From NCBI GenBank assembly GCA_038229715.1, contig JBBROD010000003.1, positions 25,090-89,089 on the forward strand: DNA of 64,000 bases, written 5' to 3'. The notes beneath the pieces are model-generated. The model saw only the letters and a list, made by a program, of their open reading frames with translations, searched no databases and was not told the origin of the DNA. Of the stretch, positions 27,118-36,912 are shown piece after piece. The translations under genes and the position numbers were made by a program. The first letter of the stretch is position 1. Every line of letters begins with the position of its first letter. The stretch is from JANMES01 sp038229715. GTDB lineage: Bacteria; Planctomycetota; Phycisphaerae; Tepidisphaerales; Tepidisphaeraceae.

Positions 27118-29577
27118 TTGTTCAACCGTCTGCTAGAAATCCTCCTCGGCCTGGATCGCGGCTTCCTGAACAAGGAAGGCGAGCTCACGCTGCAATGGAA
27201 TCCGCGTTGGCCGGGGCAGGAATTGGTCCCGCCGACGGTGTGGAACCTGCTACTGGCGGCGATCGCGGTGATGCTGGTGATTTACGTCTACAGGCATGAG
27301 TCACGCTCGACGCGGGCTCGCGTCATCCTCGGCACTTGCCGGCTGCTGTTGCTCGGCCTGACGCTGGCGCTGCTGAACCGGCCGGTGCTGTCGCTGGTGC
27401 AAAGCCGAATGGAGCCGTCGGTACTTGCGGTCATGATCGACGACAGCGTGAGCATGCGGGTGCGCGACATCATCGCCGGCCCCGGCGCTGAGCCGCAGTC
27501 GCGGCTGGACGCTGCGATCAGCCTGCTGACGTCGCAGGATCAGGAATTGCTACGAAAGCTCTCCAAACTGCACGAGGTGCGGTTCTACACGTTCGATCGC
27601 GACGCCCAGCCGCTGGCGACGATCGCGAACGAGCCGCTCGATCACGACAAGGATCCCAAGCAAGTCGCGCCGCTCGATCCTGCCGCCGTGAAGGCTATCA
27701 CCGGTATTCAGCCGACGGGGCAGAATACGCAGGTGCTGAGTTCTATCAAATCCGTCCTGACTGATCTGCAAGGCCAGCGCGTGGCCGGCGTGGTGGTGTT
27801 CACCGACGGTCGTGATACACCGATTTCGGCCACCAACGATGCGATGGCTCAGGTCAAATCCTTCGGCGTGAAGGTGTATCCGCTAACGGTCGGCTCCGAT
27901 CGTGCGCCGGCCAATATCGATCTCCAATCCATCAGCGTGCAGGACAGCGTTTTCAAGGGCGACATCGTCAACGTGCAGGTCACCGTCCGCGGCACGGGTT
28001 ATGAGCCCGGCCATTCGATTCAACTCACGCTGAAGAACAAAAAGACCGGCTTACCGATCATGTCCGACGGCCGGCCCGTCGAAACAACCGTGGTGGTGCA
28101 GGACGACCGCCCGGTCGAAACTGAACTTCAATTCAAGTCCGATCAGCAGATGGGCAAAGACCAAACCGGAATGCTTGATCTGATCGTAGAGGCCGTGAAG
28201 CAAGCCGGCGAGATTGATGAAGCCGACAACGTCCGCAACATTCAGGTATCGGTGCTCGATGCGAAAATTTCCGTGCTCTACGTCGACGGATATCCGCGGT
28301 GGGAATACCGATACATCAAGAACGAGATGATCCGCGACAAGTCGGTGGAAATCTCCTGCCTGCTCACCAGCGCCGATCCGAGCTTCGCCCAGGAGGGCAA
28401 CAAACGCATCACCCGCTTTCCTGAAAGCATCGAAGAATTGATGGAATACGATGTCGTGCTGTTCGGCGATGTCGATCCGCGGCAATTCTCCGATCGGCAA
28501 TTGCAACTGGTCGCAGATTTTGTCAGCAAGCGCGGCGGCGGGTTTGGCATGGTCGCCGGGCCACGGTACTCGCCGCGGCTGTATCGCAATACCTCGATCG
28601 AGCCGGTCCTCCCGGTCGGCATCACGCGATTGCCTCCGGAAGATAACAGCACGATCACCACCGGATTTCGCCCGGTGCTGACCAAGGACGGGGAAGCGTC
28701 CACCATTTTCCGGTTCTTCCCCGATCGTGAGCGGAACAAGCGGTTCCTGACCACTGAGATTCAGCCGCTGTTTTGGTACCAGCGGGGCGTAACACCCAAG
28801 CCCGGCGTCGGTGAAGTATTCGCCGAGCATCCGACGGATGTCGGTTCGGACGGGCGGAAATCGCCGCTTCTTGTCCTCGGGCGGTTCGGTTCGGGTCGGA
28901 CGATGTTTTCCGCGTACGATGATTCCTGGCGATGGCGGTTCTACACCGGCGAGAGCGTGTTCGATACCTACTGGGTGCAGCAGCTTCGTTACCTCGCCCG
29001 CAGCAAGAAGTTAGGTCAACGGCGGGTGACGCTGACCACGGCTAAGCCGTCGTATGAACTCGGCGATCAGGTTCGCCTGCAGATGCGGGTGGTCGATCCC
29101 ACACTTTTACAGCAACTTCCTGACCAGATCCGCGTCGATGTATTGGCGGAAGCGGTTGATGGCGGGGCGCCTTCGCTGGTTCGGCAGGAAACTTTGATCC
29201 GCCAGGACGGACAAGGCGACCTGTACATCGCTAGTTTTACCGCCGACCGGGTGGGCAAATTCAGCGTGAAAATGCCTCCGCTGGCGTCGGGGATTGATAC
29301 AATCCAAGTGCCGGTGGAAGTGATCGTCCCGCGGCTGGAACTGAGCCAGCCGCAGGTCAATCGGGCGGCAATGACCGCGCTGGCGACCGAAACCGACGGT
29401 CAGTTGATCGACCTGGCCGACGCCAGCAGGAAATTGCCGGCGTTGATCCCCAGCGCCGCCAAAGTCTTCCCGGTCATCAGCGGGCAACCGCTGTGGGACG
29501 CGCCGCTGGTGCTGACTTTGTTTGTGTTAATCATCACCATCGAATGGGTGGTGCGGAAATTGCAGGGAATGGTGTAG
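27118..29577 (+). CDS. Large membrane VWA-like protein
   Basis: 819 residues from a TTG start preceded by AGGA. Two N-terminal membrane helices (VWNLLLAAIAVMLVIYVY; LGTCRLLLLGLTLALL) are followed by a VWA-like domain (VLAVMIDDSVSMRVRD; VAGVVVFTDGRDTP), beta domains, a glutamine-amidotransferase-like segment (FVSKRGGGFGMVAGPRYSP) and a C-terminal helix. This is the second large envelope VWA protein of the block and resembles planctomycete VWA proteins encoded next to BatA and DUF4175 genes. Catalytic function is not implied. Confidence 0.8.
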   Translation: MFNRLLEILLGLDRGFLNKEGELTLQWNPRWPGQELVPPTVWNLLLAAIAVMLVIYVYRHESRSTRARVILGTCRLLLLGLTLALLNRPVLSLVQSRMEPSVLAVMIDDSVSMRVRDIIAGPGAEPQSRLDAAISLLTSQDQELLRKLSKLHEVRFYTFDRDAQPLATIANEPLDHDKDPKQVAPLDPAAVKAITGIQPTGQNTQVLSSIKSVLTDLQGQRVAGVVVFTDGRDTPISATNDAMAQVKSFGVKVYPLTVGSDRAPANIDLQSISVQDSVFKGDIVNVQVTVRGTGYEPGHSIQLTLKNKKTGLPIMSDGRPVETTVVVQDDRPVETELQFKSDQQMGKDQTGMLDLIVEAVKQAGEIDEADNVRNIQVSVLDAKISVLYVDGYPRWEYRYIKNEMIRDKSVEISCLLTSADPSFAQEGNKRITRFPESIEELMEYDVVLFGDVDPRQFSDRQLQLVADFVSKRGGGFGMVAGPRYSPRLYRNTSIEPVLPVGITRLPPEDNSTITTGFRPVLTKDGEASTIFRFFPDRERNKRFLTTEIQPLFWYQRGVTPKPGVGEVFAEHPTDVGSDGRKSPLLVLGRFGSGRTMFSAYDDSWRWRFYTGESVFDTYWVQQLRYLARSKKLGQRRVTLTTAKPSYELGDQVRLQMRVVDPTLLQQLPDQIRVDVLAEAVDGGAPSLVRQETLIRQDGQGDLYIASFTADRVGKFSVKMPPLASGIDTIQVPVEVIVPRLELSQPQVNRAAMTALATETDGQLIDLADASRKLPALIPSAAKVFPVISGQPLWDAPLVLTLFVLIITIEWVVRKLQGMV

Positions 29578-29580
29578 GAA

Positions 29581-29657
29581 TTTGCAATTGCCGATTTGCA
29601 ATTTGCAATCGACCTGAAATGCCTTGAGATTGCAAATTGCAAATTGGCGATTGCAAA
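29581..29657. repeat. Inverted repeat, family B (GCAAATT-rich)
   Basis: Arms 29581-29610 and 29628-29657 match as reverse complements in 28 of 30 positions and are built of TTTGCAA/GCAAATT units. The element sits between two operon genes and overlaps no coding sequence. Related GCAAATT repeats occur at 35034-35056. Confidence 0.75.
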
Positions 29658-29677
29658 TCATTTAACGGAGTTTACAA

Positions 29678-32600
29678 ATGCAGCCGAATCAACTCCTCGA
29701 CCGACTGACCGCGATCCGAACACGCGTCCGTATGCTGGCCGTCGCCACCGGCGGGGGGCTTGTGCTGGCGGCGTTGTTTGGGCTCATCGTGCTGTTGGGC
29801 GTTTCCGATTACCTGCTGAATTTTCCCGGCTGGTTCCGACTTTTGCTCATCCTGTCGTCTTTAGGCGTCGTCGGTTACATCGTTTACCGATTCATCGTCC
29901 GCCCGGCGACCTCGAAGCTCACCCTCGGCGATATCGCCGGCAGGGTCGAAGGCACGTTCCCGCAGTTCGATGACCGCCTGCGAAGCACCGTCAACTTCCT
30001 TGAGCAATCCGTCCCCGGTTCCGATGTCATGAAAGACCATGTGACGGCTGAGACTGCTGAAATAGCAGGCAAGCTCGACATGGATCGCGTCGTGGTCGCC
30101 AAACCGCTCTGGCACTCGCTGGGGTTAGCGGCTTGTGCCATCACTGTGCTGTTGATGATCGCGCTGGCGATTGGCGATCAATACCGATCCATCGCGTTCG
30201 AGCGCCTCGTGAACCCATTAGGCAACGCCAAGTGGCCGCGAAGTGTGCAAATCGCGATGCAGTCCGAAGTGCCTGCCCGCGTGACCGCCGGGCAGCGGGT
30301 GTACTTTAACGTCAAGCTCACGCGCGGCGATAAGGCCAGCCGCAAGGCCAAGCTGTACTACCAGTATCCCAACCAAAAGCCGGTTGAAGAACTGATGGCC
30401 CGCGATGAGAAAGGCGTCTACTCCGGTTTCCACGACGCCAAGCTCGATGCGGATGTGGCCAGTGGTAACGTCAAGGTCTGGATCGAAGCCGGCGATGACC
30501 GGTTTGACGTTCCGCCGATCACCATCGTGCCCAAGCTGGCGATCACGCACGTCGATGCGATCATCACCCCGCCGAAATACGCGAATCTCTCCAGCACGAC
30601 GGTGAACCTGCGTGAAACGCCCGCCGTCATGGCTGCCGGCGCGAACGTGGTGATGCGCGTGCAGTTCAACAAGCCGCTCAACGACAAGAAGCCGCTTCTG
30701 TTGGAAAGCACCAAGCCGGATGTCGCTTTACCGAAAACCAACATCGCCCGCGACGGCGACCGGACAGCCGTCATCACCTTCAGCCCCCGCGCGTCGACTG
30801 AACTTCGGGTGAAGGGCGTGGATACCGACGACTTCACCAACGAATCCAATGAGTCGTACACGTTCACCATCCGCCCGGATCAGATCCCCACAGTGCTGAT
30901 CGAACTGCCCCGCGGGAACGAAGAGCGAACGCCCGTCGCCGTTCTGCCGATGGCGGCGGTGGCGGAGGACGATTACGGCATTAAAACCGCCACGCTCAAC
31001 GTCGAACGGCTGGGCGACCACCGCAAGTGGACCGTCCCGCTGGTGACTGAGTCGGCCGCCTTGGATTCCGTCGCGTGGAACAAAATCGACGGCAGCGGTG
31101 AACTGCAGCGGTTCCGCCTCAATTACAGCTGGGACCTTTCCAAGTTAGAAACCGCCAACCTCCAGCCCGGCGACGTGCTGGAATACTGCGTGGGTGTTAC
31201 CGACAACTTCGATCTTGACGGCCAGACCCATCCGCCGGTGTTGAGCGGCAAATTGCGCATCACCCTCATCAGCCAGGACACTTTTACCGAACGTGTGGTC
31301 GAACAGATCCGGGCCGCCTCGCGCCAGACCAACGAAATCCGCAACAGCCAGGAGCGCACGCTGGCCGACACGAAGGATTTGAAGCAGAGCACGGAGAAGA
31401 AGGACAAGTTCGACGAAGCCGATAAGGCCACCGCCGAGCGATTGGCCAACCAGCAGTCGTCGGCTGCGTCGCAGGCGCATCAAGTCGCCGGCAAGATGGA
31501 CGCGCTGGTGCAGAAGATGGAAGAAAACAAATCGCCCTCTGGCGATTTGAAGCAAACCGCCCAGGACGTATCGGCCATGCTCAACCGCACCGCCGACGGT
31601 CCGCAAAAAGACGCGACCGACAAGATCAACGACGCCAAGGACAATCCCACGCCGAAAGAATCGCGTAACGAAAAACTGGCCGAAGCCACCACCAAGCAGC
31701 AGGAAGCCAACGATCAACTCCAGCGTGCGCTGGACCGCATGGGCAACGTTGGCACGCTGGCGAACGCGATCGATCAGATCAAGAAGCTGCTCGAAGAGCA
31801 GACGGCCGTCGGTAAGGAAACCGCCCGCATCGGCTCGCAGAACCTGGGTAAAAAGCCGAGCGACATGAAGCCTGAGGATCGCAAGGCGCTGGAGAAAAAC
31901 GCCAACGATCAAAAGAACCTCGCCGAGCGTACGCAAAAGGCGATCGACGACATGAAGCAGACGTCCGAGCAGACCGCCAAGACCGATCCGAGCACGTCGC
32001 AGGCGATGAAAGACGCCGCCGCCGCCGCCCAGCAGCAGCAGGTGACGCAGAGTCAGCAGAAGGCGTCGCAGTCGGCGTCGCAGAATCAGCAGAGCCAGGC
32101 GCAGTCGGCGCAGAAGCAGGCGGAGCTTGGGCTGCAGATGATGCTGTCGGCGTTGAAGGAAGCGGAGAAGCGGAAGCTTGAGGAGCTCGCGGCGCAGTTG
32201 ACGGAGTTGAAGAAGCAGATCGCCACGCTCATTCGCCGGCAGGCGGGTCACAATCTGGATAACCTCACGATTCAGGGTCAGGAACGGCTGGCAAAGATCG
32301 AGGCCGCCGTTCTGACGGACCTATTCACCAAGGCCGAGCGTGCCCAGCAAACGCCGCCACCACCGCCGACGGTTCCGCAGTTGTCGGCCTCGCAGGAGCA
32401 GACCGAGCGGAACACGCGAGACATCTCCCGGTCGGCCGAGGAAGTGCAAGGCGCTGCCGAGGTGGCGGGTGCGCTCAGCCGCGCCGCGGGCAAGATGGGC
32501 AACGCCATCGTCTGGCTGCGCCAAGCGAAGTTGCCTGATGCGTACGATCCGCCGCAGGTGGAAGCGTTCAACGCCCTCACGCAAGCCAACAAAGCCGCCG

Positions 32601-33889
32601 AGGAAATGCTTAAAAAGGTTGAGGACAAGCAGGATCAGCAAAAGAAGGACGCGCTGCGGGCGGCGTTGCAGAAGATCCGCGACGAGCAGGACAAACTGAA
32701 CAAAACCACGATCACGATCGACAAATCCCCCCGCAAGCCCGACGGCGGCTATCGCCGCGAGGAAGGCCTCACGCTGGCCGGCCTGCCGGGCGAGCAGGGC
32801 AAGCTGGCGGACCGAACCAGCGCCGTCGGTGAAGACCTCTCCAGCGTCGGCGGCGTGGTCTTCGTCTGGGCGGCCAAGGACGTCGTCAGCACGATGAACG
32901 GCGTGAAGGACGATCTGGCCAAGCCCACCACCGGCGAGCCGACGCAGATCGAGCAAGTGAAGGTTGTCGAGCAGCTCGATGCGATGATCGCGGCGCTAGC
33001 GGTGAAGCCGCCGGAGAAGAAGTTCGAATCCAAGGACGGCGGAGGCGGGGGTGGTGGAGGCGGAGGGGGCGGCGGCCCAAAACTTCCGACCGAGGCAGAG
33101 CTCCGTCTGCTCAAGGCAATGCAGACTGCCGTCAATACGGCCACCAAAAAACTCAGCGATCTGCCCGTCAAGGACAACGCGAAGCTCCTGCAAACCGGCG
33201 GACGCCAGGGCGAGTTACGCAACGTCTACGGCGAGCTGATGAAAAAGGCCAGCGAGGGCAAGATCAAGCTCGGCCCCGAGCCGGATAACAAGAACGCGCT
33301 TCCCGAGGAATCCGGCGATGAAGACATCAACAACGCCGAATTGGAAGACAAGCTGCTCGTCGGTAAGCCCAACGAAGACGCCAGCGCCGACAAGGTGCAG
33401 TTGGTCGCCTCACGCATGGCTCGCTCCAGGCAGCGCCTCGCGCTCAACAACGATCCGGGCAAGGTCACGCAGTTGATCCAGCAAAAGATTCTGGACGACA
33501 TGGATGCACTGATCGAAGAAGCCCGCAAGCAGTCGGCCCAATCGCAGGGCAAGCCCGGCGAAGGTAAACCCGGCGAAGGCATGCCCAAGCCCGGCGACGG
33601 CCAAGGCGGCAAACCGCAGAACGCCAACGGCCAAGGCCAAGGCAACAAGCCCGGTGATAAAACAGGCGGCACTTCGCCGGCAGGTGATTCCAGCATGAGC
33701 GGCGGTGGATCGAACAACGCCGACCTCAGCAAGGACATCCACACCAAGATGACCGAATGGGGCGGCCTGACCCAACGCGAACGCGAAGCCGTGCTGGAAA
33801 GCAAAGGCGAAACCATCATCGAGAAGTACCGCAACTACCTCGACGACTACTACAAATCCCTGGCGACCAAGTCCGCGGAGAGGAAATAA
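29678..33889 (+). CDS. Giant DUF4175-like membrane/coiled-coil protein
   Basis: 1403 residues. Two N-terminal helices (VATGGGLVLAALFGLIVLLGV; LLLILSSLGVVGYIVYRF) and a third near 150 anchor it. Beta domains follow (about 200-530), then a very long Q/K/A/E-rich helical region (about 540-1150). A run of twelve glycines is coded near 33044-33075. The tail is rich in Gly, Pro, Lys and Gln. The overall plan matches DUF4175-type proteins of the MoxR/BatA neighbourhood. A structural envelope role is an inference. Confidence 0.75.
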   Translation: MQPNQLLDRLTAIRTRVRMLAVATGGGLVLAALFGLIVLLGVSDYLLNFPGWFRLLLILSSLGVVGYIVYRFIVRPATSKLTLGDIAGRVEGTFPQFDDRLRSTVNFLEQSVPGSDVMKDHVTAETAEIAGKLDMDRVVVAKPLWHSLGLAACAITVLLMIALAIGDQYRSIAFERLVNPLGNAKWPRSVQIAMQSEVPARVTAGQRVYFNVKLTRGDKASRKAKLYYQYPNQKPVEELMARDEKGVYSGFHDAKLDADVASGNVKVWIEAGDDRFDVPPITIVPKLAITHVDAIITPPKYANLSSTTVNLRETPAVMAAGANVVMRVQFNKPLNDKKPLLLESTKPDVALPKTNIARDGDRTAVITFSPRASTELRVKGVDTDDFTNESNESYTFTIRPDQIPTVLIELPRGNEERTPVAVLPMAAVAEDDYGIKTATLNVERLGDHRKWTVPLVTESAALDSVAWNKIDGSGELQRFRLNYSWDLSKLETANLQPGDVLEYCVGVTDNFDLDGQTHPPVLSGKLRITLISQDTFTERVVEQIRAASRQTNEIRNSQERTLADTKDLKQSTEKKDKFDEADKATAERLANQQSSAASQAHQVAGKMDALVQKMEENKSPSGDLKQTAQDVSAMLNRTADGPQKDATDKINDAKDNPTPKESRNEKLAEATTKQQEANDQLQRALDRMGNVGTLANAIDQIKKLLEEQTAVGKETARIGSQNLGKKPSDMKPEDRKALEKNANDQKNLAERTQKAIDDMKQTSEQTAKTDPSTSQAMKDAAAAAQQQQVTQSQQKASQSASQNQQSQAQSAQKQAELGLQMMLSALKEAEKRKLEELAAQLTELKKQIATLIRRQAGHNLDNLTIQGQERLAKIEAAVLTDLFTKAERAQQTPPPPPTVPQLSASQEQTERNTRDISRSAEEVQGAAEVAGALSRAAGKMGNAIVWLRQAKLPDAYDPPQVEAFNALTQANKAAEEMLKKVEDKQDQQKKDALRAALQKIRDEQDKLNKTTITIDKSPRKPDGGYRREEGLTLAGLPGEQGKLADRTSAVGEDLSSVGGVVFVWAAKDVVSTMNGVKDDLAKPTTGEPTQIEQVKVVEQLDAMIAALAVKPPEKKFESKDGGGGGGGGGGGGGPKLPTEAELRLLKAMQTAVNTATKKLSDLPVKDNAKLLQTGGRQGELRNVYGELMKKASEGKIKLGPEPDNKNALPEESGDEDINNAELEDKLLVGKPNEDASADKVQLVASRMARSRQRLALNNDPGKVTQLIQQKILDDMDALIEEARKQSAQSQGKPGEGKPGEGMPKPGDGQGGKPQNANGQGQGNKPGDKTGGTSPAGDSSMSGGGSNNADLSKDIHTKMTEWGGLTQREREAVLESKGETIIEKYRNYLDDYYKSLATKSAERK

Positions 33890-35025
33890 TGCACCCCCGC
33901 AAAACTAAAATCCTCGCCGGTCTGCCCGCTTTAGCGGGTAGCGCTCTATCAGTGTCTCTCGCGATCAGCTTAGCAACTCCCGCCTTCGCGCAGGAAGTCG
34001 TTAAACCCGCCAAGGCCAAGAGCGGATTGCTCAGCGACCGCCCGAACCAAGTGATAGGAAACGAAATCACCGCCGACCAGCAAAAGGCCGTCGAACAGGG
34101 CCTGGCCTGGCTGGCGCGCACGCAGAATAAGGACGGTGCATTCGGCGCGGGAGGTTTTTCGCGGAACTCGGGCATCACCGCGCTGGCCGGGCTGGCGTTT
34201 ATGCAGGCCGGCAATCTCCCCGGTCGCGGGCAGTACGGGGATAACGTTCAGAAATGCCTCGACTTTGTCCTCAATTCCTGCCAGGAGTCAGGACTGGTTG
34301 CGTCCGACGCCTCCAGCGGCCCGATGTACGGGCACGGCTTTGCCACGCTCTTCCTCGGTGAAGTGTACGGCATGACGCAGGACGACAACGTCAAAGAAAA
34401 GCTCCAGAAGGCCGTCCGACTAATCCAGAAAACACAGAACCCCGAAGGCGGCTGGCGCTACCAACCCGCCCCGTACGATGCGGATATCTCCGTCACCATC
34501 TGCCAGGTCATGGCGCTGCGGGCGGCCCGCGATGCGGGCATTAAGGTCGAGAAAGAAACCATCGACAACGCGGTGAAGTACGTCCGCAACTGCCAGAACC
34601 CCGACGGCGGATTCAGCTACCAAGCCCGTAACGGCGGCGGCGGATCGGGAAGCGGCTTCGCACGTTCGTCCGCAGGCGTGGCAGCGCTTTACTACGCGGG
34701 CGTGTTCGAGGGCAACGATCTCGAACGCGGCCTGAAATACCTCCGCCAGTTCACCCCCGGTAAAGGCGGCGCCGGCGGAAATCCAGAAATGGAAGGGCAT
34801 TACTACTACGGCATGTATTACGCCGTGCAGGCGATGTTCCTGGCCGGCGGGGATAACTGGTCGACCTTCTATCCCGCGATTCGCAATCAACTCATCGCCA
34901 GGATGGCGAATGGACACTGGACCGGCGATTTTTCGGAAGACTACGCCACGTCGATGGCGCTGATCATTCTGCAAATGCCCAACCGCTATCTGCCGGTCTA
35001 CGCGGGCAAGGGGCCGGGAAGCTGA
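33889..35025 (+). CDS. Secreted prenyltransferase/squalene-oxidase-repeat protein
   Basis: 378 residues. A signal peptide (LAGSALSVSLAISLATPAFAQ) is followed by alpha/alpha-barrel repeats with the hallmark QNKDGAFG, QNPEGGWRY and QNPDGGFSY (QxxDGG/W type). The fold is that of terpene cyclases and alpha-macroglobulin-like domains, but the catalytic aspartate motif of cyclases is not visible, so it is probably a structural or binding protein. Its ATG overlaps the preceding TAA (TAATG), indicating coupled translation with the DUF4175-like gene. Confidence 0.85.
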   Translation: MHPRKTKILAGLPALAGSALSVSLAISLATPAFAQEVVKPAKAKSGLLSDRPNQVIGNEITADQQKAVEQGLAWLARTQNKDGAFGAGGFSRNSGITALAGLAFMQAGNLPGRGQYGDNVQKCLDFVLNSCQESGLVASDASSGPMYGHGFATLFLGEVYGMTQDDNVKEKLQKAVRLIQKTQNPEGGWRYQPAPYDADISVTICQVMALRAARDAGIKVEKETIDNAVKYVRNCQNPDGGFSYQARNGGGGSGSGFARSSAGVAALYYAGVFEGNDLERGLKYLRQFTPGKGGAGGNPEMEGHYYYGMYYAVQAMFLAGGDNWSTFYPAIRNQLIARMANGHWTGDFSEDYATSMALIILQMPNRYLPVYAGKGPGS

Positions 35026-35033
35026 GGATATTT

Positions 35034-35056
35034 GCAAATTGCAAATTGCAAATTGC
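35034..35056. repeat. Three tandem GCAAATT units
   Basis: Three successive 7-bp GCAAATT copies followed by GC occupy the gap before the NPCBM gene. The units match those in the inverted repeat at 29581-29657, as if one arm of that element were present alone. Confidence 0.55.
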
Positions 35057-35073
35057 GATCGAAAGGCGATCTT

Positions 35074-36279
35074 TTGAAATCTCGTGAAGCTGCGATTGTT
35101 CTTGTGGTTTTATTCGCTGCTGTGGCGCGCGCCGATGTTCGCTGGAATCTCACCACCGCCGACTTTCAAACCCAGCCGATCAACCTGATGTCGGTGGACA
35201 AGGCCGGTGTGCGGTATATCGACAAGCAGTCGATCGAACAGACCGTCGCGCTCGACCAGTTCGTCAGCCTGCAGGCGGCCGCTGCGGCGGTACCAAAGTC
35301 GGCGACCTCAAAGTTGATGCTGCTGCTCAACACCGGCACGAAACTCGGCGGCGAGGTGAAGGAACTGAAGGACGAAAAGCTCACGTTCACCAACCCGTAC
35401 GTCGGCGAGTTGACGTTCCCGCTCAAGCAAATCACCCGCATCGAGTCGACCACCAAACCCTCAGCCAGCGCGAAAGTAACGGCCAGCAAGACTGAAGACA
35501 TCCTGCAACTCGCCAACGGCGACACGGTTCGCGGCGTGATCGATTCGATCAGACCCGATGCTGTCTCGATCAAAACTTCCACCGGCCCGAGCGATGTGAC
35601 GCTCGATTCGATCGCAGCCGTGGTCTTCGCCGACACCGGCGAATCCGGCAAGGCCGCCACTAAAGGGTATAAGCTATCGTTTGAAGACGGCTCGTTGCTC
35701 GCGGTCGACGCGCTGACGGTTCAGGGCTCCACCGTGTCAGCCACGCTCGCCGGCGGCGCGGTTCGGACGTTTGATCTCGACAAGCTCACCGGCATCGAGC
35801 AACTCGACGGCCCGGTCGGATGGCTCTCGGGAATGACGCCTTCGGAGATCGCGCAAGTTCCGTTTCTCGACGTCAACTGGCCGTCGCGAATGGACCGGAG
35901 CGTCACCGGCGACTCGATCCGTTTCGGCAATCGGACTTACGCGCGAGGGATCGGCGTCCACAGTAAATCAACGTTGACCTGGCCGCTGGACGGCAGCTAC
36001 AAGTCGTTCCGCACGCAATACGCGATCGACGGCAACCTCCCGTACGCCGATGTTGACGTTCGCGTACTGCTCGATGGCAAAGTCGCACACGAAGCAAAGG
36101 GCGTGAGGTTTGGCGTGCTGTCGCCGGTCGTTTCCGTCGATCTCGGATCGGCCAAGACGATCACGCTGGAAGTCGATTTCGGCGCGGGCTATGACGTTCA
36201 GGACCGCCTGAACTGGATCGAACCAGCCTTACTTAAAACCGCCGTTCCTGCGCCGGTGGTGCCGACGACGCAGCCTTAG
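35074..36279 (+). CDS. Secreted NPCBM-domain protein
   Basis: 401 residues from a TTG at 35074 with AAAGG upstream; this start gives a signal peptide (AAIVLVVLFAAVARA). The N-terminal two-thirds is beta-rich with repeated LxLxNGDTVRG-type stretches. The C-terminal 150 residues form an NPCBM (novel putative carbohydrate binding) domain: YARGIGVHSKSTLTWPL, FRTQYAIDGN and ITLEVDFGAGYDVQDRLNW. It probably binds a glycan outside the cell. It ends the MoxR-headed block. Confidence 0.85.
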   Translation: MKSREAAIVLVVLFAAVARADVRWNLTTADFQTQPINLMSVDKAGVRYIDKQSIEQTVALDQFVSLQAAAAAVPKSATSKLMLLLNTGTKLGGEVKELKDEKLTFTNPYVGELTFPLKQITRIESTTKPSASAKVTASKTEDILQLANGDTVRGVIDSIRPDAVSIKTSTGPSDVTLDSIAAVVFADTGESGKAATKGYKLSFEDGSLLAVDALTVQGSTVSATLAGGAVRTFDLDKLTGIEQLDGPVGWLSGMTPSEIAQVPFLDVNWPSRMDRSVTGDSIRFGNRTYARGIGVHSKSTLTWPLDGSYKSFRTQYAIDGNLPYADVDVRVLLDGKVAHEAKGVRFGVLSPVVSVDLGSAKTITLEVDFGAGYDVQDRLNWIEPALLKTAVPAPVVPTTQP

Positions 36280-36312
36280 ATTTCTGCTTGAAACGCGACG
36301 TAACCAGGCGAT

Positions 36313-36558
36313 ATGATTTATCCCATGGAACTCTCGCTTAAAGAACTCACCGATCAGGCACTGAGCTTGCCCGCGTCATCGCGGGCGATATTGAGCGAAC
36401 GTCTGGTCGCGAGTTTGGTCGACATCAGTGAATCAGAACTGCAGAAAGTTTGGGCTGCCGAGGCTATTCTTAGGCGTGATCAGATCAGGAGCGGGGCGGT
36501 TCAATCGATCGATGGGAATGATGTATTGACTGAAGTTCGACGGGTCGTCGGGCGATGA
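36313..36558 (+). CDS. Putative addiction-module antitoxin
   Basis: 81 residues (77 from the ATG at 36325). The sequence LSLKELTDQALSLPASSRAILSERLVASL matches the small 'addiction module component' antitoxin family, which is paired with RelE/ParE toxins. The stop overlaps the next start by ATGA, typical of type II modules where the antitoxin is first. It probably binds its own promoter with the toxin. Confidence 0.82.
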   Translation: MIYPMELSLKELTDQALSLPASSRAILSERLVASLVDISESELQKVWAAEAILRRDQIRSGAVQSIDGNDVLTEVRRVVGR

Positions 36559-36851
36559 TTCGATTTGATTTTCATCCGGACGCGAGAGACGAGTATCTGG
36601 CCGCCGCCGATTATTACGAACGACAGAGGCCGGGCTTGGCGGCTGGTTTTTCTCTTGAAATCGAAACAGTAATTGAAAAGATCATCGAAGCCCCGGAGCG
36701 CTGGCCGGTGGTTGAGCAGGATGTCAGGCGGTGTCTCGCGCGGCGGTTTCCTTTCGCCAATTTGTATTGCATTGAGTCGGGGCGTATTTTGATTGTTTCT
36801 GTCATGCATTGCAGTCGCGAGCCGGGATATTGGAAAACTCGAACCACATAG
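36555..36851 (+). CDS. RelE/ParE-family toxin
   Basis: 98 residues. The ParE/RelE pattern is visible: FHPDARDEYLAAADYYERQRPGL, IIEAPERWPV, RRCLARRFPFANLYCIESGRILIVSVMH. Members inhibit translation as mRNA endonucleases or inhibit gyrase; the class here cannot be told. It forms a type II pair with the upstream antitoxin and lies only 61 bases before carA. Confidence 0.88.
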   Translation: MIRFDFHPDARDEYLAAADYYERQRPGLAAGFSLEIETVIEKIIEAPERWPVVEQDVRRCLARRFPFANLYCIESGRILIVSVMHCSREPGYWKTRTT

Positions 36852-36912
36852 CCAGTCCGCTGTATTCCACTCCGCTCGCATCGCGGGCGTGCGTCACTAT
36901 AATCGTTCGACC

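Noticed and set aside
31145..32251. 368-codon Leu/Arg-rich frame opposite the DUF4175-like gene
   Set aside because: Repetitive L/R composition is produced by reading the Q/K/E-rich coiled-coil codons backwards.
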